Source: an uncultured Eubacteriales bacterium
Lineage (GTDB): Bacteria > Bacillota > Clostridia > Oscillospirales > Oscillospiraceae
Direction: 5' to 3'
Assembly (NCBI GenBank): GCA_900556935.1
Contig: USQL01000052.1
Location: 1-15,837, forward strand
DNA length: 15,837 bases
This document shows, piece by piece, positions 7,336-14,256 of this stretch (position 1 is the stretch's first letter; each line of letters begins with the position of its first letter). The position numbers and the translations under genes are program-made. The notes under the pieces were generated by a model. The model was not told where the DNA came from. It made no database searches and saw nothing but the letters and a program-made list of their open reading frames with translations.

Positions 7336-8013
7336 ATGAGTTCCTATATTGAAGTCAAAAATGTATCAAAAAGTTTTGGAGGCAGGGCAATTCTTCAAGA
7401 TATTTCCCTGTCCATAGAACAGGGAACAACTGTTGGTTTGGTTGGCGCGAACGGCAGCGGAAAGTCGGTGCTGTTCAAGATTTTATGCGGTTTCGAGAAG
7501 CCTGATCGGGGCAGTGTTTATGTGCGCGGAAACCAGCTTGGCAAAAATGGCCGCGACTTCCCCGAAAGTTTGGGAGTATTTATCAATTCCCCCGGTTTTA
7601 TTGGTATTTACAATGGCTTTCAAAATCTGAAATTCCTTGCGGACATTCAAGGGAAAATTGGAGAAAAAGAAATCCGACAGGCCATGAGCAAAGTGGGGCT
7701 TGACCCTGATAATAAAACGAAAGTAGACGATTATTCTCTTGGCATGAAGCAGAAGCTGGGGATTGCACAGGCGATTATGGAGGGGCAGGATATTCTGATT
7801 TTGGATGAGCCTTTTAACGCACTGGACTACAAAACCTATGAGGATGTAAAAACCATCATCCGTATGCTGAAAGCGGAAGGCAAGACCATTTTCCTGACTT
7901 CACACCATTTCAAAGACATTGAACAACTATGCGATCAGGTGTACTCGATTGAAGATTGCAGACTAATTCCGATTACGGAGAAAATTGCTGCCCTCTATAG
8001 AGAGATGGAATAA
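7336..8013 (+). CDS. ABC transporter ATP-binding protein
   Basis: 225 residues, a single nucleotide-binding domain. Walker A is G37-A-N-G-S-G-K-S44, the signature is the variant Y133-S-L-G-M-K-Q139, Walker B is ILILDEP (153-159), the D-loop aspartate is D164 and the switch histidine is H190 in TSHH. At the Q-loop position there is INSPGF, with N84 where glutamine is usual; this lineage of lantibiotic/bacitracin-type exporters often departs from Q here. The start at ATG 7336 follows AGGAGG by six bases; the longer frame upstream overlaps the permease and is not coding. It powers the two permeases encoded just upstream. It is the last gene of the AT-rich block, and a hairpin with a U-run lies about 60 bases beyond the stop. 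Confidence 0.95.
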   Translation: MSSYIEVKNVSKSFGGRAILQDISLSIEQGTTVGLVGANGSGKSVLFKILCGFEKPDRGSVYVRGNQLGKNGRDFPESLGVFINSPGFIGIYNGFQNLKFLADIQGKIGEKEIRQAMSKVGLDPDNKTKVDDYSLGMKQKLGIAQAIMEGQDILILDEPFNALDYKTYEDVKTIIRMLKAEGKTIFLTSHHFKDIEQLCDQVYSIEDCRLIPITEKIAALYREME

Positions 8014-8024
8014 CCCGTTAAGAG

Positions 8025-8144
8025 CAATCTCCTTGAAATTCCTTCGGCTTTTCCAGGCGTTTTCCGTTTGGCGTTCCGGCGGATACGCCATTTTTACATC
8101 ATTCGCCTGAGTAAAGGACATACCATTGCATAATAATTATAACA
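8025..8144. repeat. Right copy of diverged 120-bp direct repeat
   Basis: Counterpart of 2591-2710, same orientation and same length without gaps. It keeps the ribosome-site-like end (minus strand AAGGAGA) and the TATAAT end, but there is no ychF or other gene to its left on the minus strand; the ABC ATPase gene ends 11 bases away. The minus-strand TATAAT (8136-8141) with TTGATG at 8160-8165 could still start an antisense transcript into the ABC genes. It is more GC-rich in the middle than the left copy. Confidence 0.8.
8070..8095 (+). terminator. Probable terminator of the ABC operon
   Basis: GGCGT (8070-8074) pairs with ACGCC (8085-8089). An inner TCC/GGA pairing extends the stem, with one bulged T and a GGC loop. 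The run ATTTTT (8090-8095) follows directly. It lies within the right copy of the 120-bp repeat, in the part that differs from the left copy, where no such stem can form. Confidence 0.55.
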
Positions 8145-8151
8145 TATTTAC

Positions 8152-8334
8152 TCCAATTGCATCAAGTATAACAAGCCAAACGGAAAAATTCACAGCGTCG
8201 TGGAGTATCTGGGGGAGAAGGACGGTGTGGTCACCTACCGGTGGACCATCTCCGATAGCGGCATCGGCATGAGCCCTGCGTATTTACAGCAGATTTTTGC
8301 CCCCTTTCGCCAGGAGAAAAACGATGCCCGCTCT
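8152..8334 (+). pseudogene. Fragment of a sensor histidine kinase ATPase domain
   Basis: About 61 codons that match the HATPase region of hybrid or sensor histidine kinases. The fragment starts inside the N-box (S-N-C-I-K-Y-N-K-P-N-G-K-I), continues through VEYLGEKDGVVTYRWTISD and the G1 box DSGIGMSP, and stops after the IFAPFRQEKNDARS stretch, where family members would continue to the G2 box GTGLGM. Both ends are missing, so it cannot be an active kinase. Codon use is GC-rich like spoIVA and unlike the AT-rich kinase gene in this window, so it is not derived from that gene. Its left end abuts the right 120-bp repeat at 8144. The frame happens to stay open into spoIVA. Confidence 0.75.
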
Positions 8335-8424
8335 CCGGAGAAAAGCGTTCTGCAAGACGGGAAACCCGCATACCATGGAAACAAACCATGGCAGGGTCAC
8401 TCCTGCCGAAGGAGGAGGCTGGCT

Positions 8425-9888
8425 ATGGAAACAATTTATGGGGATATCGCCGCCAGAACCGGCGGCAATATCTATATCGGCGTGGTGGGGCCGGTGCGGA
8501 CCGGAAAATCCACGCTGGTGAAGCGGATTATGGAGGTGCTGGTGCTTCCCGCCATGGAGGATCCCTTCCGGGCAGAGCGGGCACGGGATGAGCTCCCCCA
8601 ATGCGGTTCCGGAAAGACCATTATGACGGCGGAGCCCAAGTTCGTCCCGGAGGAGGCGGTGGAGGTCTCCCCGGACGGCACCGCAAGACTCAGCATCCGC
8701 ATGATTGATTCCGTGGGCTATATGGTCCCCGGGGCCATGGGCGCGGAGGAGGACGGTGCCCCCAGAATGGTCACAACCCCCTGGTTCGACCGGGAAATCC
8801 CCATGACCCAGGCGGCGGAGCTGGGCACCCAGAAGGTGATGGAGGGCCACGCCACCATCGGCCTGGTGGTGACCACCGACGGCACGGTGACGGATCTCCC
8901 GAGGCAGGACTATGTCGCCGCGGAAAAACGGGCCATTACCGATATGCGGGCCACGGGAAAGCCATTCCTGGTGGTCATCAACAGCAGGGAGCCGGAGGGC
9001 CCGGCGGCCCGGGAGGTCCGGGAGAGCCTTGACAAGGCCTTTGGCATTCAAAGCGTGGTGTTAGACTGCCAGGCGGCGGACGAAAGCGCCATCCGCAGGC
9101 TGTTCGGGGCGATGCTGATGAACTTTCCCATGACCGCCATGCAGGTGTGGCTCCCCCGGTGGATGGATGCCCTGGAGCCGGACCATCCCGTCAAGGCGGC
9201 GCTTTACAAGGGCCTGCTGGAGCTGGCGGAGGGCATCGGCACCCTGGGCCAGGCGGAGGAGGCGGTTTCGTCGCTTCTGGACCTGCCACAGGTGAAAAGC
9301 GCGGGGATTAAATCCCTGGATTTGGCCACCGGCCGGGTAAATGTCTCTGTGGATTTCCCGGAGAGCCTGTTCTATCAGGTGCTCAGCGACAGGTCCGGGC
9401 TGCCGGTGGAAAGTGACGGGCAGCTTCTGGGGCTGCTGACGGAGCTTGGGAAGGTCAAGCGGGAGTATGACCGGCTGCAGGATGCCATTTTGTCGGTAAG
9501 GGCCACGGGCTACGGGGTGGTAAAGCCCGCGCCGGAGGAGATGAAGCTGGAAAAGCCGGAAATCCTCAAAAAGGGCGGCACCTATGGGGTCAAGCTTCGG
9601 GCCACGGCTCCGTCGATTCATCTCATGCGGGTGGATATCGATACGGAAATCAGCCCCATGGTGGGGGATGAGAAGCAATCCCGGGAGCTCATCGAATTTT
9701 TGCAGGGGGAGGCCCCGGAGAAGCTGTGGCAAAGCAATATCTTCGGAAAATCCGTCTATGAGATGATTCAGGAGGGGCTAAACGCAAAGCTTGTTCGGCT
9801 TCCGGAGGATGTCCGGGAAAAATACCGGGGGACTCTGGTCCGACTGGTCAACGAGGGGGCCGCGGGTCTGGTGTGTATCATCCTGTAG
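8425..9888 (+). CDS. spoIVA: Stage IV sporulation protein A, spore coat basement ATPase
   Basis: 487 residues, near the 492 of the Bacillus subtilis protein. SpoIVA is made in the mother cell, hydrolyses ATP and polymerises on the forespore surface, where it anchors the coat and is tied to cortex assembly. The start METIYGDIAARTGG leads into Walker A G22-P-V-R-T-G-K-S29. The TIMTAEPKFVP segment and the MIDSVGYMVPGAMG segment follow in the usual order. The middle and C-terminal domains are intact and the protein ends in a short hydrophobic LVCIIL tail, as in homologues. ATG 8425 is preceded by AAGGAGGAGG, so the in-frame upstream extension through the kinase fragment is not part of the protein. 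Expected control is by sigma-E; a CATACCAT element at 8369-8376 resembles its -10 box but no good -35 is seen. Confidence 0.97.
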   Translation: METIYGDIAARTGGNIYIGVVGPVRTGKSTLVKRIMEVLVLPAMEDPFRAERARDELPQCGSGKTIMTAEPKFVPEEAVEVSPDGTARLSIRMIDSVGYMVPGAMGAEEDGAPRMVTTPWFDREIPMTQAAELGTQKVMEGHATIGLVVTTDGTVTDLPRQDYVAAEKRAITDMRATGKPFLVVINSREPEGPAAREVRESLDKAFGIQSVVLDCQAADESAIRRLFGAMLMNFPMTAMQVWLPRWMDALEPDHPVKAALYKGLLELAEGIGTLGQAEEAVSSLLDLPQVKSAGIKSLDLATGRVNVSVDFPESLFYQVLSDRSGLPVESDGQLLGLLTELGKVKREYDRLQDAILSVRATGYGVVKPAPEEMKLEKPEILKKGGTYGVKLRATAPSIHLMRVDIDTEISPMVGDEKQSRELIEFLQGEAPEKLWQSNIFGKSVYEMIQEGLNAKLVRLPEDVREKYRGTLVRLVNEGAAGLVCIIL

Positions 9889-9892
9889 GGCA

Positions 9893-9921
9893 TTGACTTT
9901 TTCCCGGGGCGGGAGTAAAAT
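9893..9921 (+). promoter_or_regulatory. Promoter of the PH-domain protein gene
   Basis: TTGACT (9893-9898) and TAAAAT (9916-9921) with 17-base spacing, starting only five bases after the spoIVA stop. Transcription would start near 9928. It gives the small downstream gene vegetative expression independent of spoIVA. Confidence 0.75.
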
Positions 9922-9955
9922 AAATACAAAATAGAAAAAGGAGGCTTTCGCCGTT

Positions 9956-10369
9956 ATGGAAAAGGAGACCATCCATTATCTTTGGAAGGACCGCAAGCGC
10001 TTTTTGGGCATGCCGCTGTCCTTTACCCGGTATATGCTCTCGGAGGACCGGCTGTTCCTTTCAAAAGGGTTTTTGAATGTGAAGGACGATGAAATCCTCC
10101 TGTACCGTGTCCGGGATATTGCCACCAGCCGGAGTCTGCTGCAGCGGATTTTCGGGGTCGGCACCGTGACGGTTTTGTCCTCGGACAAAACCTGCCCAAC
10201 CCTGGTTATGAAGAATATCCGCAATTCCATCGCCGTTAAAGAAACCCTCCACAAGCGCGTGGAGGAGATGAAGCTCCGCCGCCAGGTCCGGGTCAGCGAG
10301 CTGACCAACATGGAGCAGGAGGAGCACCACTGCTGCTGCGGGGAAGAAGAGGAAAAGGACTTGCTTTGA
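9956..10369 (+). CDS. Bacterial PH (YdbS/DUF304-like) domain protein with His/Cys tail
   Basis: 137 residues, one bacterial pleckstrin-like domain over about 20-110. The pattern is RYMLSEDRLFLSKGFLNVKDDE, split here as RYMLSEDRLF and a following strand, then EILLYRVRDIATSRSLLQR, the hallmark RIFGVGTVTVLSSD turn, and IRNSIAVKETLHKRVEEMK at the end. Unlike many YdbS proteins it has no membrane helices, so it is probably cytosolic. The C-terminus is unusual: HHCCCG followed by an acidic stretch EEEEKD, which could bind a metal. AAAGGAGG lies 11 bases upstream of the ATG. It is a stand-alone gene with its own promoter and terminator. Function unknown. Confidence 0.82.
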   Translation: MEKETIHYLWKDRKRFLGMPLSFTRYMLSEDRLFLSKGFLNVKDDEILLYRVRDIATSRSLLQRIFGVGTVTVLSSDKTCPTLVMKNIRNSIAVKETLHKRVEEMKLRRQVRVSELTNMEQEEHHCCCGEEEEKDLL

Positions 10370-10380
10370 CAAAACAAGAG

Positions 10381-10410
10381 GAAGGCTGCTTGCGCGGCCT
10401 TCTTTCTTTA
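10381..10410 (+). terminator. Terminator after the PH-domain gene
   Basis: GAAGGC (10381-10386) pairs with GCCTTC (10397-10402) around a 10-nt loop and is followed by TTTCTTTA. The stem begins 11 bases after the stop codon. The stem is short but GC-rich and correctly placed. Confidence 0.6.
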
Positions 10411-10452
10411 GGCTCCGTAAGGAAAAATTCTTGTTTGACGGCGTATCGGTTC

Positions 10453-10481
10453 TTTACCTTGGGGAGAAAATGTGATAGAAT
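10453..10481 (+). promoter_or_regulatory. Promoter of the YfhO-family gene
   Basis: TTTACC (10453-10458) and an extended -10 TGATAGAAT (10473-10481; hexamer 10476-10481) with 17-base spacing. Start near 10488. A separate TTGACG at 10435-10440 lies too far upstream to pair with this -10. Confidence 0.6.
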
Positions 10482-10493
10482 ATCATCTCCGCG

Positions 10494-10513
10494 GCAGGCC
10501 CTTTGGGCCCTGC
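10494..10513 (+). other. GC-rich hairpin at the start of the YfhO leader
   Basis: GCAGGCCC (10494-10501) can pair with GGGCCCTGC (10505-10513), with one bulged C and a 3-nt loop. It would sit at the 5' end of the predicted transcript, about 30 nt before the start codon and upstream of the ribosome site. It could protect the 5' end or be incidental. Confidence 0.35.
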
Positions 10514-10544
10514 GGCTATGAATGCACCCTCGGAGGTTCCTCAA

Positions 10545-13256
10545 ATGCGAATACCTGATTTGAGAAAGAAAAAATGGAATTTTACGGCGCTGTCCTTTGT
10601 CTTCCCCTTTGTGGGGATGCTGCTGGTGATGCTGATCAGCGGCTATAAGCCCTTCGGAAAATACTCCATGCTGTATTCGGATATGTACCACCAGTACTAT
10701 CCCTTCTTCGTGGCCTTCCGAAGCTCGCTGCGGCAGGGGCAGTCGCTGCTGTATAACTGGAGCATCGGCATGGGCCTGGACTACTTAGGACTTATCTCCT
10801 ACTACCTGGGAAGCCCACTGAATCTTCTCAGCGTGCTGGTGCCGGAAAAGTGGCTGCTGAGCTATTTTTCCTTGATGATGCCTGTGAAGCTGGGGCTTGC
10901 GGGGCTGTTTTTCTCCCTGTTTTTGCAGAAGCTCTATGGGAAAAAGGACTTTTCCCTGGTGGGCTTCAGCGCGTTCTATGCCCTGTGCGCCTGGGCGCTG
11001 GGATTCCAGTGGAACATTATGTGGCTGGATACCTTCGCCCTGCTTCCGCTGGTGGTGCTGGGGGAGATTTCCCTGTTACGGGAGAAGCGCTTCTTTCTGT
11101 ATACCGTGAGCCTGTTTCTGGCTGTGTTTATCAACTATTATGTGGGCTTTTTTGTGTGTATTTTCGTGGCGCTGGTGTTTTTCTGCTACGAAATCTGCCG
11201 GTTTCCCGGCTGGAAGCGGGCGGGGCTGGACCTTTTACGCATCGCCTTTTACTCCCTGCTTGCCATCGGCATGACGGCCATTCTGGAGCTCCCCACCCTG
11301 GCGGCGCTGCAGACCACCCAGTCCAGTGTCAACGCCTTTCCCAAGGGCTTCCGGCTGAACATCGCTACGGAGAATACCCTCAAGGGCCTTTTGGATGCCA
11401 TGCGCCAGGTGGCGGGCAACATGGGCGGTGCCCTGGAGCCCAACTTCAAAGAGGGGCTTCCCAATCTCTACTGCGGCGTTTTTGCCATGGAGTTGGCGTT
11501 CCTGTTCCTGATGGCAAAGGAGGTAAAGCTGCGGGATAAAATTTGCAGCGTCGCTCTGCTGCTGTTCTTTATGCTCAGCTTCATCATCCGGCAGCTGGAC
11601 TATATCTGGCATGGCTTCCATTTCCCCAATATGATTCCCTACCGGTTCAGCTTCCTGTTCAGCTTTGTGCTCCTGTATATGGCCTACCGGGGCTGGCTTC
11701 TCCGGCGGCGGTTCACCCCATGGCACATTCTGGCGGCGGCGCTGTTCACTGGGGCCCTGCTGTGCTGCTCCAATGATGCCCTGTCTACCCAGAGCGTGGA
11801 GCTTTTTGGGGTGACCTTGGAGTTCCATGTATATCTTATCTATAATTTTGGCTTCTTGCTGGCCTTTACCGGGGCGCTGCTCTATGGCAAGCGGAAGGTG
11901 AAGCTTCCGGAGGAGCCGGAAGAAAAGGATATGAGCAGGGCGCGGTATCTCCAGAGCTGCTTCCGGGTTCATTCCAGGCTGGCGGTGCTGGTGCTGATGA
12001 TTCTGGAAATGGCCTGTAACCTGCTGTCCTTCGGTCTGTACTTCCCGGGCACCGGGGTTTCCAACTACCCCAAGGGCACCGAGGCGGCGGCCTCCATGTT
12101 CCGCTACCTGAAAGAGCGGGAAAAGGAGCCCTTCTACAGGACGGAGGTCACCCACGCCCAGACCCTCAACGACGATGCCCTCAACGGCTACAATGGCATT
12201 TCCGCCTTTACAAGCTCCGCCAATGTCAAGGTGACGGAGTTTATGAAGGCCCTTGGCTATGGAGCCAAGAACACCTACAATCGCTACTGCTACGAGGAAA
12301 GCTCGCCGGTGGCCAATCTCCTGCTGGACCTCAAATACCTGATGGACCGGGATGGGCGGGATCTGTCGGGCTCCATGTATGAGCAGGTACACCACTACGA
12401 AAAGGTGTATCTCATGGAAAACAAGGCCTATCTTCCGCTGGGCTTTTTGGCGGAGCCGGATTTGGCCCAGGTGGATTTTTCCGCCAACGAGCCCTTCGGA
12501 CTGCAAAACGGCATTTTCTCCGCTATGACAGGGCTTTCCCAGAATGTCTGGACCATGATTTCCGGAAATAAGGTGGTTACCCTGGGCAATGGCACGGAGG
12601 TCACCGGCAGCGGAAGCCGGGTGAGCTATACCAAGTGTGAGGAGGGGGCCTATGTATCCTATTTCTTCACCCCCGGGACCGACGGCTTTGTATGCGTCTA
12701 CCTGGACCTTCCCAAGCGGAATGACTTTGTGGTGGCGGTGAACGGAGTGGAATACTACCGGGATACCATCAGCCTGCCCCAGATGGTGGCAGTGGGGGAT
12801 GTGACGGAAACGGACAGCGTGGAGGTCCGGGTGCTGTGCGACAAGGATGAATCCGGCACCATGACCGTCACCGCCGCCCAACTGGACAACAACCTGTTCT
12901 ACGAGGGCTATGACATCTTGAACGCCTCTACCCTGGACCTTACCTCCTTCCGCCAGACCAGGGTGGAGGGCACCATCACCTGCAACCGGGATGGGCTATT
13001 GTACACCTCCGTTCCCCAGAACGGCAACTGGCACCTGTATGTTGACGGCCGGGAGGCGGAAATTACCCTGGTAGGGGACTGTATGATTTCCACGAACCTG
13101 ACGGAGGGAACCCACACCGTCCAGCTGCGCTATCAGAACAAGGCCTTTGCCCTGGGCTGGAAGGTAAGCCTTTTGTGCGCCGCCGTATTTGGCGTGTGCG
13201 CCTGCCTTGCCTACAAGCCGGAGCTGGAAAAGCGGAGAAACAAAGACAAGAAGTAA
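10545..13256 (+). CDS. YfhO family membrane protein (GT-C type glycosyltransferase-like)
   Basis: 903 residues. About twelve membrane helices in the first ~480 residues are followed by a long outside domain (about 490-870) rich in beta-type sequence and closed by one last helix near 872-890 with a lysine-rich end (KRRNKDKK). The first outside loop holds S45-D46-M47-Y48-H-Q-Y-Y-P-F, the acidic motif conserved in YfhO/Pfam 09586, where an aspartate is thought to serve lipid-linked sugar transfer. Bacillus and Listeria relatives decorate teichoic acids with sugars; a similar cell-envelope glycosylation is inferred here. The ATG at 10545 has GGAGG eight bases upstream. An in-frame ATG at 10518 has no such site. 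It is a single-gene unit with its own promoter, convergent with the DUF4349 gene across a palindrome. Confidence 0.88.
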   Translation: MRIPDLRKKKWNFTALSFVFPFVGMLLVMLISGYKPFGKYSMLYSDMYHQYYPFFVAFRSSLRQGQSLLYNWSIGMGLDYLGLISYYLGSPLNLLSVLVPEKWLLSYFSLMMPVKLGLAGLFFSLFLQKLYGKKDFSLVGFSAFYALCAWALGFQWNIMWLDTFALLPLVVLGEISLLREKRFFLYTVSLFLAVFINYYVGFFVCIFVALVFFCYEICRFPGWKRAGLDLLRIAFYSLLAIGMTAILELPTLAALQTTQSSVNAFPKGFRLNIATENTLKGLLDAMRQVAGNMGGALEPNFKEGLPNLYCGVFAMELAFLFLMAKEVKLRDKICSVALLLFFMLSFIIRQLDYIWHGFHFPNMIPYRFSFLFSFVLLYMAYRGWLLRRRFTPWHILAAALFTGALLCCSNDALSTQSVELFGVTLEFHVYLIYNFGFLLAFTGALLYGKRKVKLPEEPEEKDMSRARYLQSCFRVHSRLAVLVLMILEMACNLLSFGLYFPGTGVSNYPKGTEAAASMFRYLKEREKEPFYRTEVTHAQTLNDDALNGYNGISAFTSSANVKVTEFMKALGYGAKNTYNRYCYEESSPVANLLLDLKYLMDRDGRDLSGSMYEQVHHYEKVYLMENKAYLPLGFLAEPDLAQVDFSANEPFGLQNGIFSAMTGLSQNVWTMISGNKVVTLGNGTEVTGSGSRVSYTKCEEGAYVSYFFTPGTDGFVCVYLDLPKRNDFVVAVNGVEYYRDTISLPQMVAVGDVTETDSVEVRVLCDKDESGTMTVTAAQLDNNLFYEGYDILNASTLDLTSFRQTRVEGTITCNRDGLLYTSVPQNGNWHLYVDGREAEITLVGDCMISTNLTEGTHTVQLRYQNKAFALGWKVSLLCAAVFGVCACLAYKPELEKRRNKDKK

Positions 13257-13261
13257 AAAAA

Positions 13262-13322
13262 TGGAGCTGTTAGAAAACAACCTGTCATTGCGAACCAGTG
13301 ACATACTTTTCTAACAGCTCCA
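13262..13322. repeat. Palindromic intergenic element, copy 1 (61 bp), also acting as terminator
   Basis: Perfect 16-bp arms TGGAGCTGTTAGAAAA (13262-13277) and TTTTCTAACAGCTCCA (13307-13322) enclose 29 bases that contain TCATTGCGAACCAGTGAC. The left arm and inner segment recur at 15779-15817, so this is a family rather than a one-off hairpin. It lies between convergent genes. The A-run at 13255-13261 becomes a U-run for the minus-strand DUF4349 gene, so it probably ends that transcript. Here the inner hairpin half present in copy 2 is missing. Confidence 0.85.
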
Positions 13323-13327
13323 AAGCT

Positions 13328-14215
13328 TTATGCATTGGGATTGTCGGCCTTGGCCTTTTTCCGCTTCCGGATGCCCCGGCGGATGAGGGCGATGACGGCC
13401 CACAGAACCAGGCCGAAGACCACCAGGTAGGGAAGGTCGATAATCACGAGGCTTACAAAATCCAGAATCCCGTTCCATACGCCCCGGATGCTGTCTACAA
13501 ATCCATCCCGGATTTTTTGCAGCCGGGTCTTTTCGGCAACCGGCGTGTATTCCGTGACCTCGGTAAGGTCCAGGTTCACCGTGGCGTAGTCCACCTGGTT
13601 TTCCAGGACTTTAAGCCGGGAGGTGTACTGCTCCAGCTCCCCACGGACATCGGTCAGCCGAGACTCGATTTCCAGGAGGTCGGACATGGTTGCGGCCTCG
13701 TCCATCAGCTCCAGAAGCCGGGCCTGCTCGGTTTTCAGGGCGGTGATGCGGCTTTCGGTGTCCACATATTGCAGCGTCACGTCCTGAGTGGAACGGGAAG
13801 AGGAGACCACGTTTCCGGCGTTTTCCACAGCGGCTGTGAATTCCTCCAGCTTTTCCGCGGGGATGCGGACCGTCAGACTGGCGCTGCGGTAGCGGCGGCC
13901 GGAGTAGAGGCTGCCGTTATACTGGCTCTGGTCCTCGATATAGCCGCCGAGGGCTCCCGCCTTTTCCGTTACCGCGGACAGAGCGGCATCCAGGTCCTCG
14001 GCCTCCGCCTGAATGTCCATGGTGATGATGAACTTCTGCCCCTGGGGAAGGGTCTGGCTGTCCCCAAAATCGGTTTCAAAGCTGCTGCCCTCGAAAAGTA
14101 GGTCGTTGGCGGCGGCGGTTTCGGAAATGGCGTACGAACCGGTGGACGCGCTTTTGCTTCCGCAGCCTGTGAGCAGCAGGGCAGCGGACAAAAGCAGAAC
14201 AAATAGCTTTTTCAT
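13328..14215 (-). CDS. DUF4349 domain lipoprotein
   Basis: 295 residues. A lipoprotein signal peptide MKKLFVLLLSAALLLTGC ends with lipobox L15-T-G-C18, so the mature protein is lipid-anchored outside the membrane. The DUF4349 body runs from about residue 55 to 270. It has two predicted beta-alpha modules (FIITMDIQAEAEDLDAALS and SLTVRIPAEKLEEFTAAVE), a long charged coiled coil (about 140-205, from ESRITALKTEQARLLEL to LKVLENQV), a strand VDYATVNLDL, then a C-terminal membrane helix near 255-280 (YLVVFGLVLWAVIALI) with a basic cytoplasmic tail. The protein is thus anchored at both ends. The role of the family is not established. The start is set by AAAGGAGG seven bases upstream; the longer in-frame reading from 14266 has no signal-peptide logic. 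Expressed from a promoter overlapping a 15-bp palindrome. Confidence 0.9.
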   Translation of the reverse strand: MKKLFVLLLSAALLLTGCGSKSASTGSYAISETAAANDLLFEGSSFETDFGDSQTLPQGQKFIITMDIQAEAEDLDAALSAVTEKAGALGGYIEDQSQYNGSLYSGRRYRSASLTVRIPAEKLEEFTAAVENAGNVVSSSRSTQDVTLQYVDTESRITALKTEQARLLELMDEAATMSDLLEIESRLTDVRGELEQYTSRLKVLENQVDYATVNLDLTEVTEYTPVAEKTRLQKIRDGFVDSIRGVWNGILDFVSLVIIDLPYLVVFGLVLWAVIALIRRGIRKRKKAKADNPNA

Positions 14216-14256
14216 GGTTTTCCTCCTTTTTGCGGTTTGTTTTCTTCTCCGTATCC

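Noticed and set aside
8376..8400. CCATGG/CCATGG and GGCAGG/CCTGCC hairpins just before spoIVA as a terminator
   Set aside because: Short overlapping stems with no U-run, lying where a spoIVA leader would be.
8284..9051. 255-codon minus-strand frame inside spoIVA
   Set aside because: Antisense shadow with the same low-complexity H/G/R/L pattern and no recognisable domain.
8200..9888. A 562-residue kinase-SpoIVA fusion protein
   Set aside because: A strong ribosome site sits directly before ATG 8425, the protein from there is the right length for SpoIVA, and the upstream kinase piece lacks both ends.
10435..10481. TTGACG paired with TAGAAT as the YfhO promoter
   Set aside because: The gap is 35 bases, far outside the 16-19 range; TTTACC at 10453 with the extended -10 fits instead.
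11235..12881. 548-codon open frame on the minus strand inside the YfhO gene
   Set aside because: Shadow frame of a GC-rich gene. The composition (many H, Q, G, R residues) is typical of antisense frames and there is no domain or ribosome site.
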